Shown here in pieces: positions 27,628-36,384 of a stretch of DNA of 64,000 nt. The translations under genes and the position numbers were made by a program. The DNA comes from Actinacidiphila yeochonensis CN732 (GTDB lineage Bacteria > Actinomycetota > Actinomycetes > Streptomycetales > Streptomycetaceae): positions 744,001-808,000 of the forward strand of contig NZ_JQNR01000003.1 in NCBI RefSeq assembly GCF_000745345.1, read 5' to 3'. Under the pieces are notes generated by a model. That model had not been told where the DNA came from. It did no database searches and saw only the letters and a program-made list of their open reading frames with translations. Position 1 is the first letter of the stretch. Each line of letters opens with the position of its first letter.

Positions 27628-28101
27628 CACGATCTCCTCCAATGGTCTCAATCGTTTCTTTCGGATACTGAAATCACCGCCGACACGGCGGGGAGCCTCC
27701 GCCGCCGACCGCGCCTGGCAGAGCGGCAGAAGAACCCGACATCGCCGCGTCGCACCCCGCACCCGCACCCCGCACCCACCCCGCTCGCCTCACCCGGAAC
27801 CGCTCCCCGCGACCCCGCCCTCCCGCTGCCTCCAGACCTCTGCCCGCACCCTCGTTCGCCCACACGTTTTGTCACTCTTGCTCCGCATTCGTGAGATCTC
27901 CCTACCGGTACGGCGACCACCACGACGGGCGGCGCGCCCGGACGGGCCGGCACCGCGCACCGCGCACCGCCCCCGCCGCGACACGCGCCGGGGCGGGACC
28001 GCCACCCGGCTGGGCGAAGGCGCGTTCATCCGTTCGGGTGGCGTCCGGGATGATCCGTCGGACGGCGGAATTCCTGTGCGGCTGGCGGCCGTTGAAAGGA
28101 C
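27628..28101. other. divergent intergenic region, HxlR / LLM enzyme
   Basis: About 470 bases. The part next to HxlR (27640-27675) is AT-rich for this genome and holds an imperfect palindrome at 27659-27673. The LLM gene has GAAAGGA just before its start. No gene is supportable; short readings here lack ribosome sites. Confidence 0.6.
27659..27673. promoter_or_regulatory. imperfect palindrome before the HxlR gene
   Basis: TTTCGGATACTGAAA: five of seven arm pairs match. It lies 30 bases upstream of the HxlR start in the AT-rich patch, where autoregulation would be expected. Confidence 0.35.
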
Positions 28102-28974
28102 ATGACTGTTGACGTTGTGGAACGGATCGGCCGTGTCGGAGTGTGGACGCAGCTGCTGAGCAGGGCCGAGCCGCAGTTCCAGGAGGAGAACGCCGAGGCC
28201 GCGGCGGAGCTGGACGAGCTGGGGTTCGGCACGCTCTGGCTCGGCGGCTCCCCCGCGGTCGAGCGCGCGGCTCCGCTGCTCGCGGCCACCCGGCGGATCA
28301 CCGTGGCCACCGGCATCCTCAGCGTCTGGAGCAAGGACGCCGCCTCCGTCGCGCAGGACGTCGCGGCGCTGGGGTCGTCCGGAGCCGAGCGGTTCCTGCT
28401 GGGGCTGGGCGTCAGCCACGGCCCCATGACCCCTGGCTACGGGCGGCCGATGGAGAAGATGGCCGAGTTCCTGGACGGATTGGACGGCGCCGGGCAGCCG
28501 GTGCCGTCGGAGCAGCGGGTGCTGGCCGCGCTCGGCCCGAAGATGCTGGAGCTCTCGGCGCGGCGCTCGGCCGGAGCCCACCCCTACCTCGTCACGGTGG
28601 AGCATGTGGCGCGCTCCCGCGAGGTGCTGGGCAAGGGCAAGGTGCTCGCCCCGGAGCTCGGCGTGGTGCTGGACGCGGACCGGGCGCGGGCCCGGGAGAC
28701 CGCGCGCGGCGCACTGTCCCCCTACCTCGGCCTGCCCAACTACACCAGGAACTGGCTGCGGCTGGGCTTCACCGAGGAGGATCTGGCGAACGGCGGCAGC
28801 GACACGCTGCTGGACGCGCTCTTCGTCCTCGGGGACACCGCCGACGTCCGTACCCGCGTGGCCGCCTTCCACGAGGCGGGCGCGGACCACGTGGCCCTCC
28901 AGGTGATCCGCCGGGACGGCACGCTGCCCCGGGAGGAGTGGCGCCAGCTCGCGCAGGCACTGCCCATCAGGTGA
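28102..28974 (+). CDS. LLM class F420-dependent oxidoreductase
   Basis: 290 residues, ATG 28102 after GAAAGGA. TIM-barrel luciferase-like fold: GRVGVWTQLL, AAELDELGFGTLWLGGSP, ATRRITVATGILSVWSKDAASVAQDVAALGSSGAERFLLGLGVSHGP, then ALGPKMLELSARRSAGAHPYLVTVEHVARSREVLG. The pattern fits the actinobacterial F420-using subfamily rather than FMN monooxygenases. Substrate unknown. Transcribed away from the HxlR regulator, suggesting induction by a reactive or electrophilic compound; this is inference. Confidence 0.9.
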   Translation: MTVDVVERIGRVGVWTQLLSRAEPQFQEENAEAAAELDELGFGTLWLGGSPAVERAAPLLAATRRITVATGILSVWSKDAASVAQDVAALGSSGAERFLLGLGVSHGPMTPGYGRPMEKMAEFLDGLDGAGQPVPSEQRVLAALGPKMLELSARRSAGAHPYLVTVEHVARSREVLGKGKVLAPELGVVLDADRARARETARGALSPYLGLPNYTRNWLRLGFTEEDLANGGSDTLLDALFVLGDTADVRTRVAAFHEAGADHVALQVIRRDGTLPREEWRQLAQALPIR

Positions 28975-29056
28975 ACCGGCCGGGGCCGCCGCCCTCCGTG
29001 CCCGAGGGCGCTCCGTCCCCGGCAGGCTGGCGGGGAAGGGCGCTGGTGGAAGGGCG

Positions 29057-29590
29057 CTATCCGCGGTCGGGCACGACGGCCCCCGAGGGCAGTCCCTCCG
29101 CCACGTACGCGTCGTAGTGCTCCTGCCACGCCCCCTCGCCGCCCCGGGGCGGGGCGGGGGCACCGGCGGCGCGGGCGCCGAGGGCGGCCAGGCACAGGTC
29201 CCAGCCGGCGGCGTTGCGGGCGGCGGCGTCCTCGGCCTCCAGGAAATCGGTGAAGCTCAGCCTGGTGCGGGCGCCGTCGAGCCGGGTCAGCTCGAAGCGC
29301 AGTTCGTCGCCGCCCCAGTCGTAGGCGAGCAGGCGCGGCGGGTCGAGCGCGGTGACCCGCCCGGCCACCACGGCGCCGGGCGCGTTCCGGTCGCCCGAGA
29401 AGGTGGCCGCACCACCCATCACCAGGTCGAGGGTGACCTCGGGGAAGGGGAACCAGTGGGCGAGTTCGGCGGGATCGCTGACCAGCGCCCACACGCGATC
29501 GATCGGAAGGTCGTAGATCCGCTCGAACAGGACCGTCGGGCGGCCGTCCTCGTTCTGGCGGAAAGTGCCGCGCTCAGTGGGGGTCGTCAT
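29057..29590 (-). CDS. SRPBCC (AHSA1-type) domain protein
   Basis: 177 residues, ATG 29590. A single helix-grip domain: FERIYDLPIDRVWALVSDPAELAHWFPFPEVTLDLVMGG, then VAGRVTALDPPRLLAYDWGGDELRFELTRLDGARTRLSFTDFL. The Trp/Phe-rich start and the central LLAYDW strand are typical of the Aha1-C/polyketide-cyclase-like group, which binds hydrophobic ligands. No catalytic residue is evident. Three copies of a 16-base tandem repeat lie just upstream of its ribosome site. Confidence 0.88.
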   Translation of the reverse strand: MTTPTERGTFRQNEDGRPTVLFERIYDLPIDRVWALVSDPAELAHWFPFPEVTLDLVMGGAATFSGDRNAPGAVVAGRVTALDPPRLLAYDWGGDELRFELTRLDGARTRLSFTDFLEAEDAAARNAAGWDLCLAALGARAAGAPAPPRGGEGAWQEHYDAYVAEGLPSGAVVPDRG

Positions 29591-29640
29591 GGCTGCGCTG
29601 CTTCCTCCATCTGCTGACGGGCGTCCGCCGGCCGTCCCAC

Positions 29641-29688
29641 GCCCGCTGACCGGCTTGCCCGCTGACCGGCTTGCCGGCTGATCGGCTG
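29641..29688. repeat. 16-base tandem repeat, three copies
   Basis: Unit GCCCGCTGACCGGCTT, two exact copies and one with three changes. About 50 bases upstream of the SRPBCC start codon. Confidence 0.8.
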
Positions 29689-29808
29689 ACCCGCCGGCCG
29701 GCGCCGCCCGGCGTTGCGTCGACTCCGTGTCGGCCCGGTGTCCTCCTTCCCCACGCGTGCCCGCAGCGAGCCCGGACATGCACCGGGCGACAGCCGGGGC
29801 GGGCGCCA

Positions 29809-29846
29809 GAGGGGAAAGGCTGAGGGGAAAGGCGGAGGGGAAGGCG
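29809..29846. repeat. 13-base tandem repeat, three copies
   Basis: Unit GAGGGGAAAGGC plus one base; the third copy is one base shorter. Strongly purine on the plus strand. Confidence 0.75.
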
Positions 29847-29993
29847 TACGCGCGGGCAGGCGGGGAGCCCGGTGCGCGCCGACCCGCACGGCGGCGGCCC
29901 ATGGCAGGTCTCGGCGCCCACGCCTCCAACCTGCCGCCCAGCGCGTCCGGCGGTCAAGGCGTACACGCGGGGCGGCCGCCGTCCGTGTGGGCG

Positions 29994-30476
29994 TCAGGCG
30001 CCGGCGACGGTTACCACGGGCTCGTGGCGGACGGGGAAGTTGACGGAGTTGGCGATGAAGCACAGGTGGTGGGCGCGCTCGTGGAGGGCGATCGCCTGTT
30101 CCGCCATGTCGGCCGAGGCCACCTGGACGACCGGGCGGAGCACGGCCTCGGTGAAGCGGCCCCCGCCGTCGCCGGTCTCCACCATGGTTCCGGACGCCTG
30201 GTCGGTGTAGGCCGTCACCACGACACCGCCCACCGCGCACACGTGCAGATACGACAGCAGGTGGCACTGGGACAGCGCCGCGAGCAGCAGCTGCTCCGGG
30301 TTCCAGCGGTCGGCGTCCCCGCGGAAGTGGGGGTCGGCCGAGCCGGAGATGGCGGGCAGGCCGGGCGCGGCGACCTCGTGGGTACGGCGGTAGGAGCGGT
30401 AGGTGTCGGTTCCGGTGCCGAGGTTCCCGGTCCAGGTGAGGTCGGTGCGGTAGGTGTGCTGTCCGGCGCTTGGCAT
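29994..30476 (-). CDS. OsmC family protein (peroxiredoxin-like)
   Basis: 160 residues from ATG 30476. OsmC/Ohr fold with both redox cysteines: Cys71 in LAALSQCHLLSYLHVC and Cys139 in RAHHLCFIANSVNFPV. Start HTYRTDLTWTGNLGTGT is typical of the YhfA/OsmC subgroup. These proteins reduce organic hydroperoxides with dithiol reductants. A GGCACCGGTGCC palindrome sits at 30600-30611, 125 bases upstream. Confidence 0.9.
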   Translation of the reverse strand: MPSAGQHTYRTDLTWTGNLGTGTDTYRSYRRTHEVAAPGLPAISGSADPHFRGDADRWNPEQLLLAALSQCHLLSYLHVCAVGGVVVTAYTDQASGTMVETGDGGGRFTEAVLRPVVQVASADMAEQAIALHERAHHLCFIANSVNFPVRHEPVVTVAGA

Positions 30477-30599
30477 GGGGGTGCGGCCTCTTCTTCCGTT
30501 CGTGGGCGTTCTATGGACGTTGACGGGCGAGCGGGGCGGTGGGCGCGGGCGGGGCGCCGGCCCACGGCTCCCTCGCACCGGAGAGCCCGTACCGGCGAC

Positions 30600-30611
30600 G
30601 GCACCGGTGCC
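30600..30611. promoter_or_regulatory. palindrome upstream of the OsmC gene
   Basis: Perfect 12-base palindrome GGCACCGGTGCC in the 176-base gap between OsmC and the YdcF-like gene. Role unknown. Confidence 0.3.
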
Positions 30612-30652
30612 CCGGAAGTGTAGGCGTAGGCGCCCCGAGTCCAGCCTGCCCC

Positions 30653-31591
30653 TTACCGGACGGGGGTGGCGCCGTGCCCGTCGAGGGCCCGCGCCACCCC
30701 GGTCTCGCGGGGGCCGAGGAAACGCGGGTCCGGCTTCGCCAGCACGTCGAACGCGGCCTTGCCGGCGGCCAGCACCTCGCGTGATCCGCTCGCGTACCAG
30801 GTGGCGTCGTGCCGCTCGGCGACCCCCACGCCGTACGCGTCGATCCCGGCGGCCGCGCACAGCGCGAGGGCGCGCCGGATGTGGAAGTCCTGGCTGACGA
30901 GGACCGCGCGGTCCACCCCGAACACGCGCTTGGCGCGGGTACAGGAGTCCCAGGTGTCGAAGCCCGCGTAGTCGGCGACGATCCGGCCGGCCGGCACGCC
31001 GTGCGCGGCGAGGTACGTGCGCATGGCGTCCGGTTCGTCGTATGTGGTGCGGCTGTTGTCGCCGGTCACCAGGAGGACCTCGACCTTCCCGGCCCGGTAG
31101 AGGCGGATCGCCGCGTCCAGCCGGTGCGCCAGGTACGCGGACGGCCGCCCGTTGTCCAGCCCGGCGCCGAACACCACGGCCACCGGCTCGGCGGGCACGT
31201 CGGCGACCGACCGCACCCGCCCGCCCTCGTCGAGCCGCAGCCAGGTCGCGGGCAGGAGCGCCAGCACGCAGGCCGCGACGGTCCAGCGCAGCAACCGGCG
31301 CCGGCCCTGCCGGGTACGCGGCAGCCGCGGCAGGCGCGGTACGAGGCGGCGCCGCCGTGCGCCCTCCCGCCCAGCGACCGGCTCGGCGGCAACCGCTCCG
31401 GCCGCTCCGGCGGCTCCGCCCCGCCCGGGTCCGCAGCGGCTCCGTCCCGCCCGGGCCGCCCGCGGCCACCTCGGGGCCGCCGCCCGCCAAGCCCGCCCAA
31501 CCAGCCGAACCGGCCGAACCCGCCGCCGGCCGAACCGTTCCGCCACGTCTGCCCCCTCGTCGTCACCCGCCCGCGCGCCGGGCACCCGCAC
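30653..31591 (-). CDS. YdcF/SanA-like DUF218 membrane protein
   Basis: 312 residues if the first ATG (31591) is used; the first ~95 residues are Arg/Ala/Pro-rich and the true start may lie further in. One membrane helix at ~101-120 (LLRWTVAACVLALLPATWL) anchors a DUF218 domain: PVAVVFGAGLDNGRPSAYLAHRLDAAIRLYRAGKVEVLLVTGDNSR, YDEPDAMRTYLAAHGVPAGRIVADYAGFDTWDSC, VSQDFHIRRALALCAAAGIDAYGVGV. Family members (SanA, YdcF) are linked to envelope barrier function; their biochemical role is unsettled. Confidence 0.88.
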   Translation of the reverse strand: MRVPGARAGDDEGADVAERFGRRRVRPVRLVGRAWRAAAPRWPRAARAGRSRCGPGRGGAAGAAGAVAAEPVAGREGARRRRLVPRLPRLPRTRQGRRRLLRWTVAACVLALLPATWLRLDEGGRVRSVADVPAEPVAVVFGAGLDNGRPSAYLAHRLDAAIRLYRAGKVEVLLVTGDNSRTTYDEPDAMRTYLAAHGVPAGRIVADYAGFDTWDSCTRAKRVFGVDRAVLVSQDFHIRRALALCAAAGIDAYGVGVAERHDATWYASGSREVLAAGKAAFDVLAKPDPRFLGPRETGVARALDGHGATPVR

Positions 31592-31752
31592 CCCGCCGCC
31601 GTACCCGCCGCCCGCGCCCGCGTACCGCCGTCGGCCGCGCTGTCACCGCCCTGCGGCGCACCATGGCCCGCCGAACGGTGTCCGGCGCCCTACCGAAGAG
31701 ATGGCGCCGCGGCTCGTTCGGTTGCCCCCGCGGGCCCCCGGCCGGGCACGCG

Positions 31753-32658
31753 TCACGCCTTGGCGCGCAGCCGCCGGAGCATGCGGGCGTCCTGGAAGCC
31801 GACCGCGCGGGCGGCGGACTCGACGGTGGAGCCGTGGGAGATCAGGTGCTCCGCGCGCTCCAGCCGCAGTTCCTGCTGGTAGCGCAGCGGGGTGAGGCCG
31901 GTGGACGCGGTGAAGCGGCGGGTCAGGGTGCGTTCGCTGAGGCCGGCCTCGACCGCGAGGCCGGCCAGCGCGAGCCGCTCCGCGTAGCGGGTGTCGATGA
32001 GGTCCTGGACGCGGTGGACGCTGTCGCTGAGATGGGCGCGGTGCCGCAGCATGGCGCTGGCCTGCCGTTCGTCGCCGTTGCGCCGGGCGTAGACGACCAT
32101 CTCGCGGGCCACCCGCGCGGCGGCCGCGGGCCCGTGCCGGACCGCCAGCAGGTGGAGCGCGAGGTCGATGCCGCTGGCGATGCCGGCGGAGGTGACGACC
32201 CGCCCGTCGACGACGAAGAGCACGTCCCGTACGACCACGGCCTTCGGGTAGCGGCGGGCGAGTTCGTCCTGCACCTCGTGGTGGGTGGTGCAGCGGCGGC
32301 CGTCGAGCAGCCCGGCGCTGCCCAGCGCGTCGGCGCCCGCGCAGATGCTGGCGACGGTGCCGCCGGCGTCGTGGTGGGCGCGCACCCGCCGCAGCGTGGC
32401 CTCGGTGAGCGCTCCCGCGCCGCGTCCGCTCCGCCAGCGCCAGCCGGGGACGACCAGCAGGTCGCGGGGGTCCAGCCGCGGCCAGCTGAGGGCGGCGCGG
32501 ACCGGCAGGCCCTGCGCGGTGGGGATGTCCTCCTGCTCGGCGACGTAGTCCAGGCGGTAGCCGAGTCCGTACCCGGCGGCCGTGGCGAACACCTGCGCGG
32601 GACCGGCGAGGTCGAGCAGGTGCACCTCCGGGACGAGGAGGAAGACCACCCGGGTCAC
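31753..32658 (-). CDS. GlxA-type AraC family regulator (DJ-1/PfpI-like N-domain)
   Basis: 301 residues, GTG 32658 overlapping the isochorismatase stop (GTGA). N-terminal class I amidotransferase-like domain: RVVFLLVPEVHLLDLAGPAQVFATA, nucleophile-elbow position VASICAGADALGSAGLLDGRRCTTHH with a Cys as in related regulators. C-terminal AraC domain from DTRYAERLALAGLAVEAGLSERTLTRRF to SAARAVGFQDARMLRRLRAKA; the last helix is short. Such regulators control nearby catabolic genes, here most likely the upstream isochorismatase. Palindromes at 33314-33345 before the operon are candidate targets. Confidence 0.9.
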   Translation of the reverse strand: MTRVVFLLVPEVHLLDLAGPAQVFATAAGYGLGYRLDYVAEQEDIPTAQGLPVRAALSWPRLDPRDLLVVPGWRWRSGRGAGALTEATLRRVRAHHDAGGTVASICAGADALGSAGLLDGRRCTTHHEVQDELARRYPKAVVVRDVLFVVDGRVVTSAGIASGIDLALHLLAVRHGPAAAARVAREMVVYARRNGDERQASAMLRHRAHLSDSVHRVQDLIDTRYAERLALAGLAVEAGLSERTLTRRFTASTGLTPLRYQQELRLERAEHLISHGSTVESAARAVGFQDARMLRRLRAKA

Positions 32659-33275
32659 GATCCGGTCAGCTCCTCGACGGTGGCGACGGTGGCGAAACGT
32701 CCGGCCAGAGCGTAGCGCGTGCGCTCGATGACCACCGCCGGCGGCAGGGTGGCGGGGTCGGCGAGCACCTGTTCGTAGGGGCGTCCGGCGGGGGCGTCGG
32801 GGTCGGGCAGCGGCTCGGTCGCGGTGGCGTCGATGGCGATGGTGGTGGCGTAGCCGAGGTCGGCGGCGAGCCGGGTGGTGGTCTCCACGCACTGCTCGGT
32901 GCGGATGCCGCACGTGGTCACCGCGTGGACGCCGTGCTCGGTGAGGAGCTGTTGGAGGTTGGTGGTGGTGAAGGCGTTGTGCGAGGTCTTGGTGAGGACG
33001 GGTTCGCCGTCGGCGGCGGCCAGCGGCGCCATGAGCCGCACGTGGCCGAGCTGCGGGTCGAAGGCGGTCCCGGTACCGGGTTCGGCGTGCAGCACCCACA
33101 CGACGAGGTCCCGCCCGGCGCGGGCGTGCTCGACGAGCTTCGCGACCTGGTGGGCGACGCCGGGGTCGGAGGCGTGCTTCCAGCTCTCGCGCTGCCGGAA
33201 GGACTCCTGGACGTCGATGACGATCAGGGCCCTGCCGGTGGCGGGGCCGGTGCCGGGTTCCGTGGTGGTGGCCAT
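32655..33275 (-). CDS. isochorismatase-family cysteine hydrolase
   Basis: 206 residues from ATG 33275. Catalytic triad visible: Asp21 (ALIVIDVQESF), Lys96 (PVLTKTSHNAF) and Cys129 (TCGIRTEQCVETT), with the cis-peptide region before the Cys. Family members hydrolyse isochorismate, nicotinamide, N-carbamoyl compounds and similar amides or vinyl ethers; substrate not assignable. Forms a two-gene operon with the GlxA-type regulator, a common pairing. Confidence 0.92.
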   Translation of the reverse strand: MATTTEPGTGPATGRALIVIDVQESFRQRESWKHASDPGVAHQVAKLVEHARAGRDLVVWVLHAEPGTGTAFDPQLGHVRLMAPLAAADGEPVLTKTSHNAFTTTNLQQLLTEHGVHAVTTCGIRTEQCVETTTRLAADLGYATTIAIDATATEPLPDPDAPAGRPYEQVLADPATLPPAVVIERTRYALAGRFATVATVEELTGS

Positions 33276-33313
33276 GGACCGATCCTCGCGCCGCGCGGGG
33301 GCGCCGCGACAGA

Positions 33314-33345
33314 CCCGATCGGGCCCGGTACCGGACCGATCCGGT
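33314..33345. promoter_or_regulatory. cluster of palindromes before the isochorismatase operon
   Basis: CCCGATCGGG (33314-33323), CCGGTACCGG (33325-33334) and ACCGGA-CCGA-TCCGGT (33330-33345). All are perfect and overlap or abut, 40-70 bases upstream of the start codon. Confidence 0.4.
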
Positions 33346-33519
33346 CAGCACGGCAGAGCACGGTGCGGGGATCGCCGATCCCCCCGTCCACCTCGATCCC
33401 CGCCTATCCCCCGAGCCCCCTCGATTCCTCCCGAGCCCCGATCCCCTCCCCGCGCCGGGCCCCGAGGGCCCGGACCAGCCGGCCGCCGCACCCGGGGACG
33501 GGCTGGGGCGCGGGCGCGG

Positions 33520-34691
33520 TCACCAAGGATGGTCGGCGAGGTGGGCGGCGATCCGCTCGCGGTCCCAGCGGCCGTCGGCGACCACCAGCCGGTAGGCCAG
33601 CCGCAGCGTGGCGCCCGGGGCGAGCGGCGGCTGCCGTTCGAGGGCCGGCCGCGGGTCCACGACGGGCGCCCGGCCGTGCCGCACCCGCCAGTACGGCGCG
33701 CCGCCGGGCAGCCGCGGATCGGCCGCGAAGACGAGGGTGACGGGGTGGCGGCCGGGTCGTCCGGCGGGCTGTCCGCCGCGGCGTCCGGCCGGGTCGGGCT
33801 CCCGGCCGGCCGGCTCCGCGCCGAGGAGTTCCGTGCCCGACGGTGCCGCGCCTGACGGTGCCGTGCCTGTCAGCACGGTGCCCACTCGTTCCACGGCCGG
33901 TACGGGGCCCGCCGGTTCCGCGGCCGGTTCCGCGCCGAACTCCCCGGTGAAGGCCAGCCAGGGCGCGCGGGCGCCCGCCTCGACGGGACCGGAGCCGGCC
34001 GGCTGTGTCACCGCTCCCCCGGCCACGCCCTCCGGGCCGCGCCAGAAGAAGCCGCAGTGGCCAGGGAGTTCGCGGCCGAACGGGGCTGCTCCGGCGAAGT
34101 GCAGGGGCTCGCCTGCGGTGTTGCGCAGCTCTGTGGCGAACTCCAGGGTCCAGCTTCCCCCTTCGGGCTCCAGGTCGAGCACCTGCCAGCGGCGTGCCTC
34201 CGTGACGCGGTGGCGGCCGTCGGCGGCGTACCAGTCGAGGGTCGCGGTGAAGACCGTGCGCCCGCCGGCGGCCAGCGCGGTGAAGCCGGTGTGCTCGGTC
34301 CGGTGGGCCGGCCCGAGCGCGGGCCTGGACCAGGAGCCGGGCAGCAGCGCGGCCGCCAGGTGGGCACCGCCGCCCGGGGGACGTGGTCCGGCGACGGGGA
34401 GGCCGCGGGGCCGGACCCGCTCCCGGGGCGGCGGTGGTCATGGGGGTGGCGGCCGGTGACGGTACGGCCGGCCAGGCTGCGCAGCGGGTGCGCCCAGGGC
34501 ACGGGACACTCGTCGGGGTGCAGGTCGGGCCGGTAGTGGTAGCGCAGGATCTCGGTCCCGGCCGCCACCACGGCCAGGGTGTCGCGCGCGCCGTGGACCA
34601 GCCGGGGGACCGCGGCGTCCGACCGGGTCCCGCCCGGCGCCCCGGTCCCGGCCGGTGTCCCGGCCCCGGTCGCCGACCGCGTCCCGTTCAC
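33520..34691 (-). pseudogene. DUF6807 (PmoA-like) gene with disrupted frame
   Basis: Starts GTG 34691 in a GTGA overlap with the Gfo/Idh stop. Frame one reads TEILRYHYRPDLHPDECPVPWAHPLRSLAGRTVTGRHPHDHR, the usual DUF6807 start, then turns into Pro/Ser/Arg-rich sequence. Another frame, open only after a stop at 34440-34438, gives AHRTEHTGFTALAAGGRTVFTATLDWYAADGRHRVTEARRWQVLDLEPEGGSWTLEFATELRNT to the stop at 33520. A one-base loss (or two-base gain) between about 34437 and 34380 separates them. The block expected after DHR (Trp-His-x-Gly, then a FWGG-like segment) is also missing, so this looks like real decay or a combined error. Family function is unknown; it is usually linked to Gfo/Idh sugar genes. 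Confidence 0.75.
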
Positions 34692-36094
34692 CGCGTGCCT
34701 CCGCCGTACCCGCCGCCCCGCGCCGGCCGCCCGTACGGGGGCAGCTCCCCAGCCGGGGCGGGGCCCGGACGGCGGGACACGGGCGGCGCGCAGTGCAGGT
34801 GGTGGTAGAAGGGGTCGGCCGGTCCCAACTGGCCGCGCCGCACCGGGCGGCCGGTGGCGGCGGCCCGGTGCAGCCCGGTGAGGAGTTCGAGGCCGGCCCG
34901 CCGCAAGCCCGCGCCCGGGTGGGGGCGGCGCCCGGCGGGCATCGCGTCGAGGACGGCGGCCAGCGCGCACGGTGGCTCGGACCGGGCGCCGGCGTCCCGC
35001 CCGGCGCGCGCGGTGGTGCCCGCCCGGCCGGCCATGGCCAGGGTGAGCCCCCAGGTCCCGCCGAGCCCGCCTCCGCCCACCGCCGCACGCCCGGCCGGGG
35101 CGCCTGCCGCCAACCCGCCTGGCCCGACAGCCGGCACCGCGCCGACACCGTCCGACCTGGCCGCCAGGAAGCGCAGTTCGGCCGTTGCCTCGGCGAAGTC
35201 CAGCCGCAGCGGCGGCTCCTGTCCGCCGTCGCGCACGGGCGCCGGCAGCACCGTGGCCACCGCCCCGCACGCGAACCACACCAGCAGCGTGGGCACGGCG
35301 TCCCCTCCCCGCTGGCCGGGCCGGGCCACCGCGGGCCGCACTTCGGTCCATTCGCCCAGGACCGCCGGCAGCAGCTCCACCAGCTCGGCCCCGCGAGCCG
35401 CCGCGCGGTCCGCGCCGTACTCCGGCCGCCGGCCCGCCCCCTCGGCGGCCGACGGCCGGAACCAGGGAACGGCCAGCCGCGCGCCCAGCGGCCGGCCCAG
35501 GGCGCCGGAACGGGCGAGCCCCAGCAGGCGGCGCGGCCCGGACTCCAGCAGCAGGTCGCCGGCCACCGAGGCGAACGGGCCGCCCGGCCGCTCGGCCGCG
35601 CTGATCCGGTCGTACTCGGCGAGGCAGCGCGCGGGCGGCTGCTCGGCCAGCACCCACGCCCCGGCCCGCAGGCAGCTCAGCACGGCGGCGGTGCGGGCGC
35701 TCGCCCCCGTGGCCAGGTGGACGAGTTCGGGGTGCTCCCGGCCGAGCAGCTCCTCCAGCGACCGGTACGCGGCCGGTACGGCGTGCGCGGCGCGGACCCG
35801 GCGGGCCATGGCGGCGTCGGCGTCCACCAGCGCGGCCACCTCGACGCGGTGCCGCTGGGCGTGCAGCGCGGGCAGGTGTGCCGCCTCCGCGTCGGGCCCG
35901 AGGCCGACCAGGGCGGCGCGGATCCGCCGCGCGGGCACCGGAACGGCGGGGCCGCCTGCCGGCCGGAGGGCGGTGGGAGCGGTGCGGGCCGCCGGGTGGG
36001 CGGCGGGTTGCGCGCCGCCCCGCACCGGGGGGTTGCCGGCGGCGCGCGGGGGCGAGGGGACGAGGGTGGGGGGAAGCGACACGCTGGACGACAT
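34688..36094 (-). CDS. Gfo/Idh/MocA-like protein with altered key motifs
   Basis: 468 residues from ATG 36094. The first ~55 residues are Pro/Ala-rich. Then a Rossmann domain: RAALVGLGPDAEAAHLPAL, in which the third Gly of GxGxxG is Ala, and VLAEQPPARCLAEYDRISA, where the catalytic EKP motif reads EQP. The C-terminal half is Ala/Gly-rich and poorly conserved until DPFYHHL. Normal members are NAD(P)-dependent sugar or inositol dehydrogenases; loss of the EKP Lys and the glycine argue that this one is inactive or has another role. Translationally coupled to the DUF6807 gene. Confidence 0.82.
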   Translation of the reverse strand: MSSSVSLPPTLVPSPPRAAGNPPVRGGAQPAAHPAARTAPTALRPAGGPAVPVPARRIRAALVGLGPDAEAAHLPALHAQRHRVEVAALVDADAAMARRVRAAHAVPAAYRSLEELLGREHPELVHLATGASARTAAVLSCLRAGAWVLAEQPPARCLAEYDRISAAERPGGPFASVAGDLLLESGPRRLLGLARSGALGRPLGARLAVPWFRPSAAEGAGRRPEYGADRAAARGAELVELLPAVLGEWTEVRPAVARPGQRGGDAVPTLLVWFACGAVATVLPAPVRDGGQEPPLRLDFAEATAELRFLAARSDGVGAVPAVGPGGLAAGAPAGRAAVGGGGLGGTWGLTLAMAGRAGTTARAGRDAGARSEPPCALAAVLDAMPAGRRPHPGAGLRRAGLELLTGLHRAAATGRPVRRGQLGPADPFYHHLHCAPPVSRRPGPAPAGELPPYGRPARGGGYGGGTR

Positions 36095-36230
36095 GGCGCG
36101 CCTCGAAGGCTCTCGGAGGTTCGTGAAGGGTGCTCGAAGGCTGAACGGTGCTCAGAGGTACGTGGACGTGATCCGTACGCGGGGGTTCGCGAACGGTGCC
36201 CGGGTGGCGGATGACGGCACTCGGTACGTT

Positions 36231-36285
<55 letters not shown>

Positions 36286-36295
36286 AAACATACGG

Positions 36296-36310
36296 GTCGA
36301 ATGTTTCGAC
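36296..36310. promoter_or_regulatory. LacI operator candidate before Gfo/Idh
   Basis: GTCGAA-TGT-TTCGAC, a perfect 15-base palindrome. Its core CGAA-N3-TTCG is shared with the site before the lacI gene at 38737. Confidence 0.55.
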
Positions 36311-36384
36311 ACCGATTCCGACTCTGCGCGCAGACCATACGGCCGCCCTGATCGGGCGTCAACACCTCGCGCCGTTTTCGCACG

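Larger units (their letters stand above)
29591..29993. other. gene-free region with two short tandem arrays
   Basis: About 400 bases between SRPBCC (start) and OsmC (stop), same strand. It holds a 16-base array (29641-29688) and a purine-rich 13-base array (29809-29846). No gene is supportable. Confidence 0.6.
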
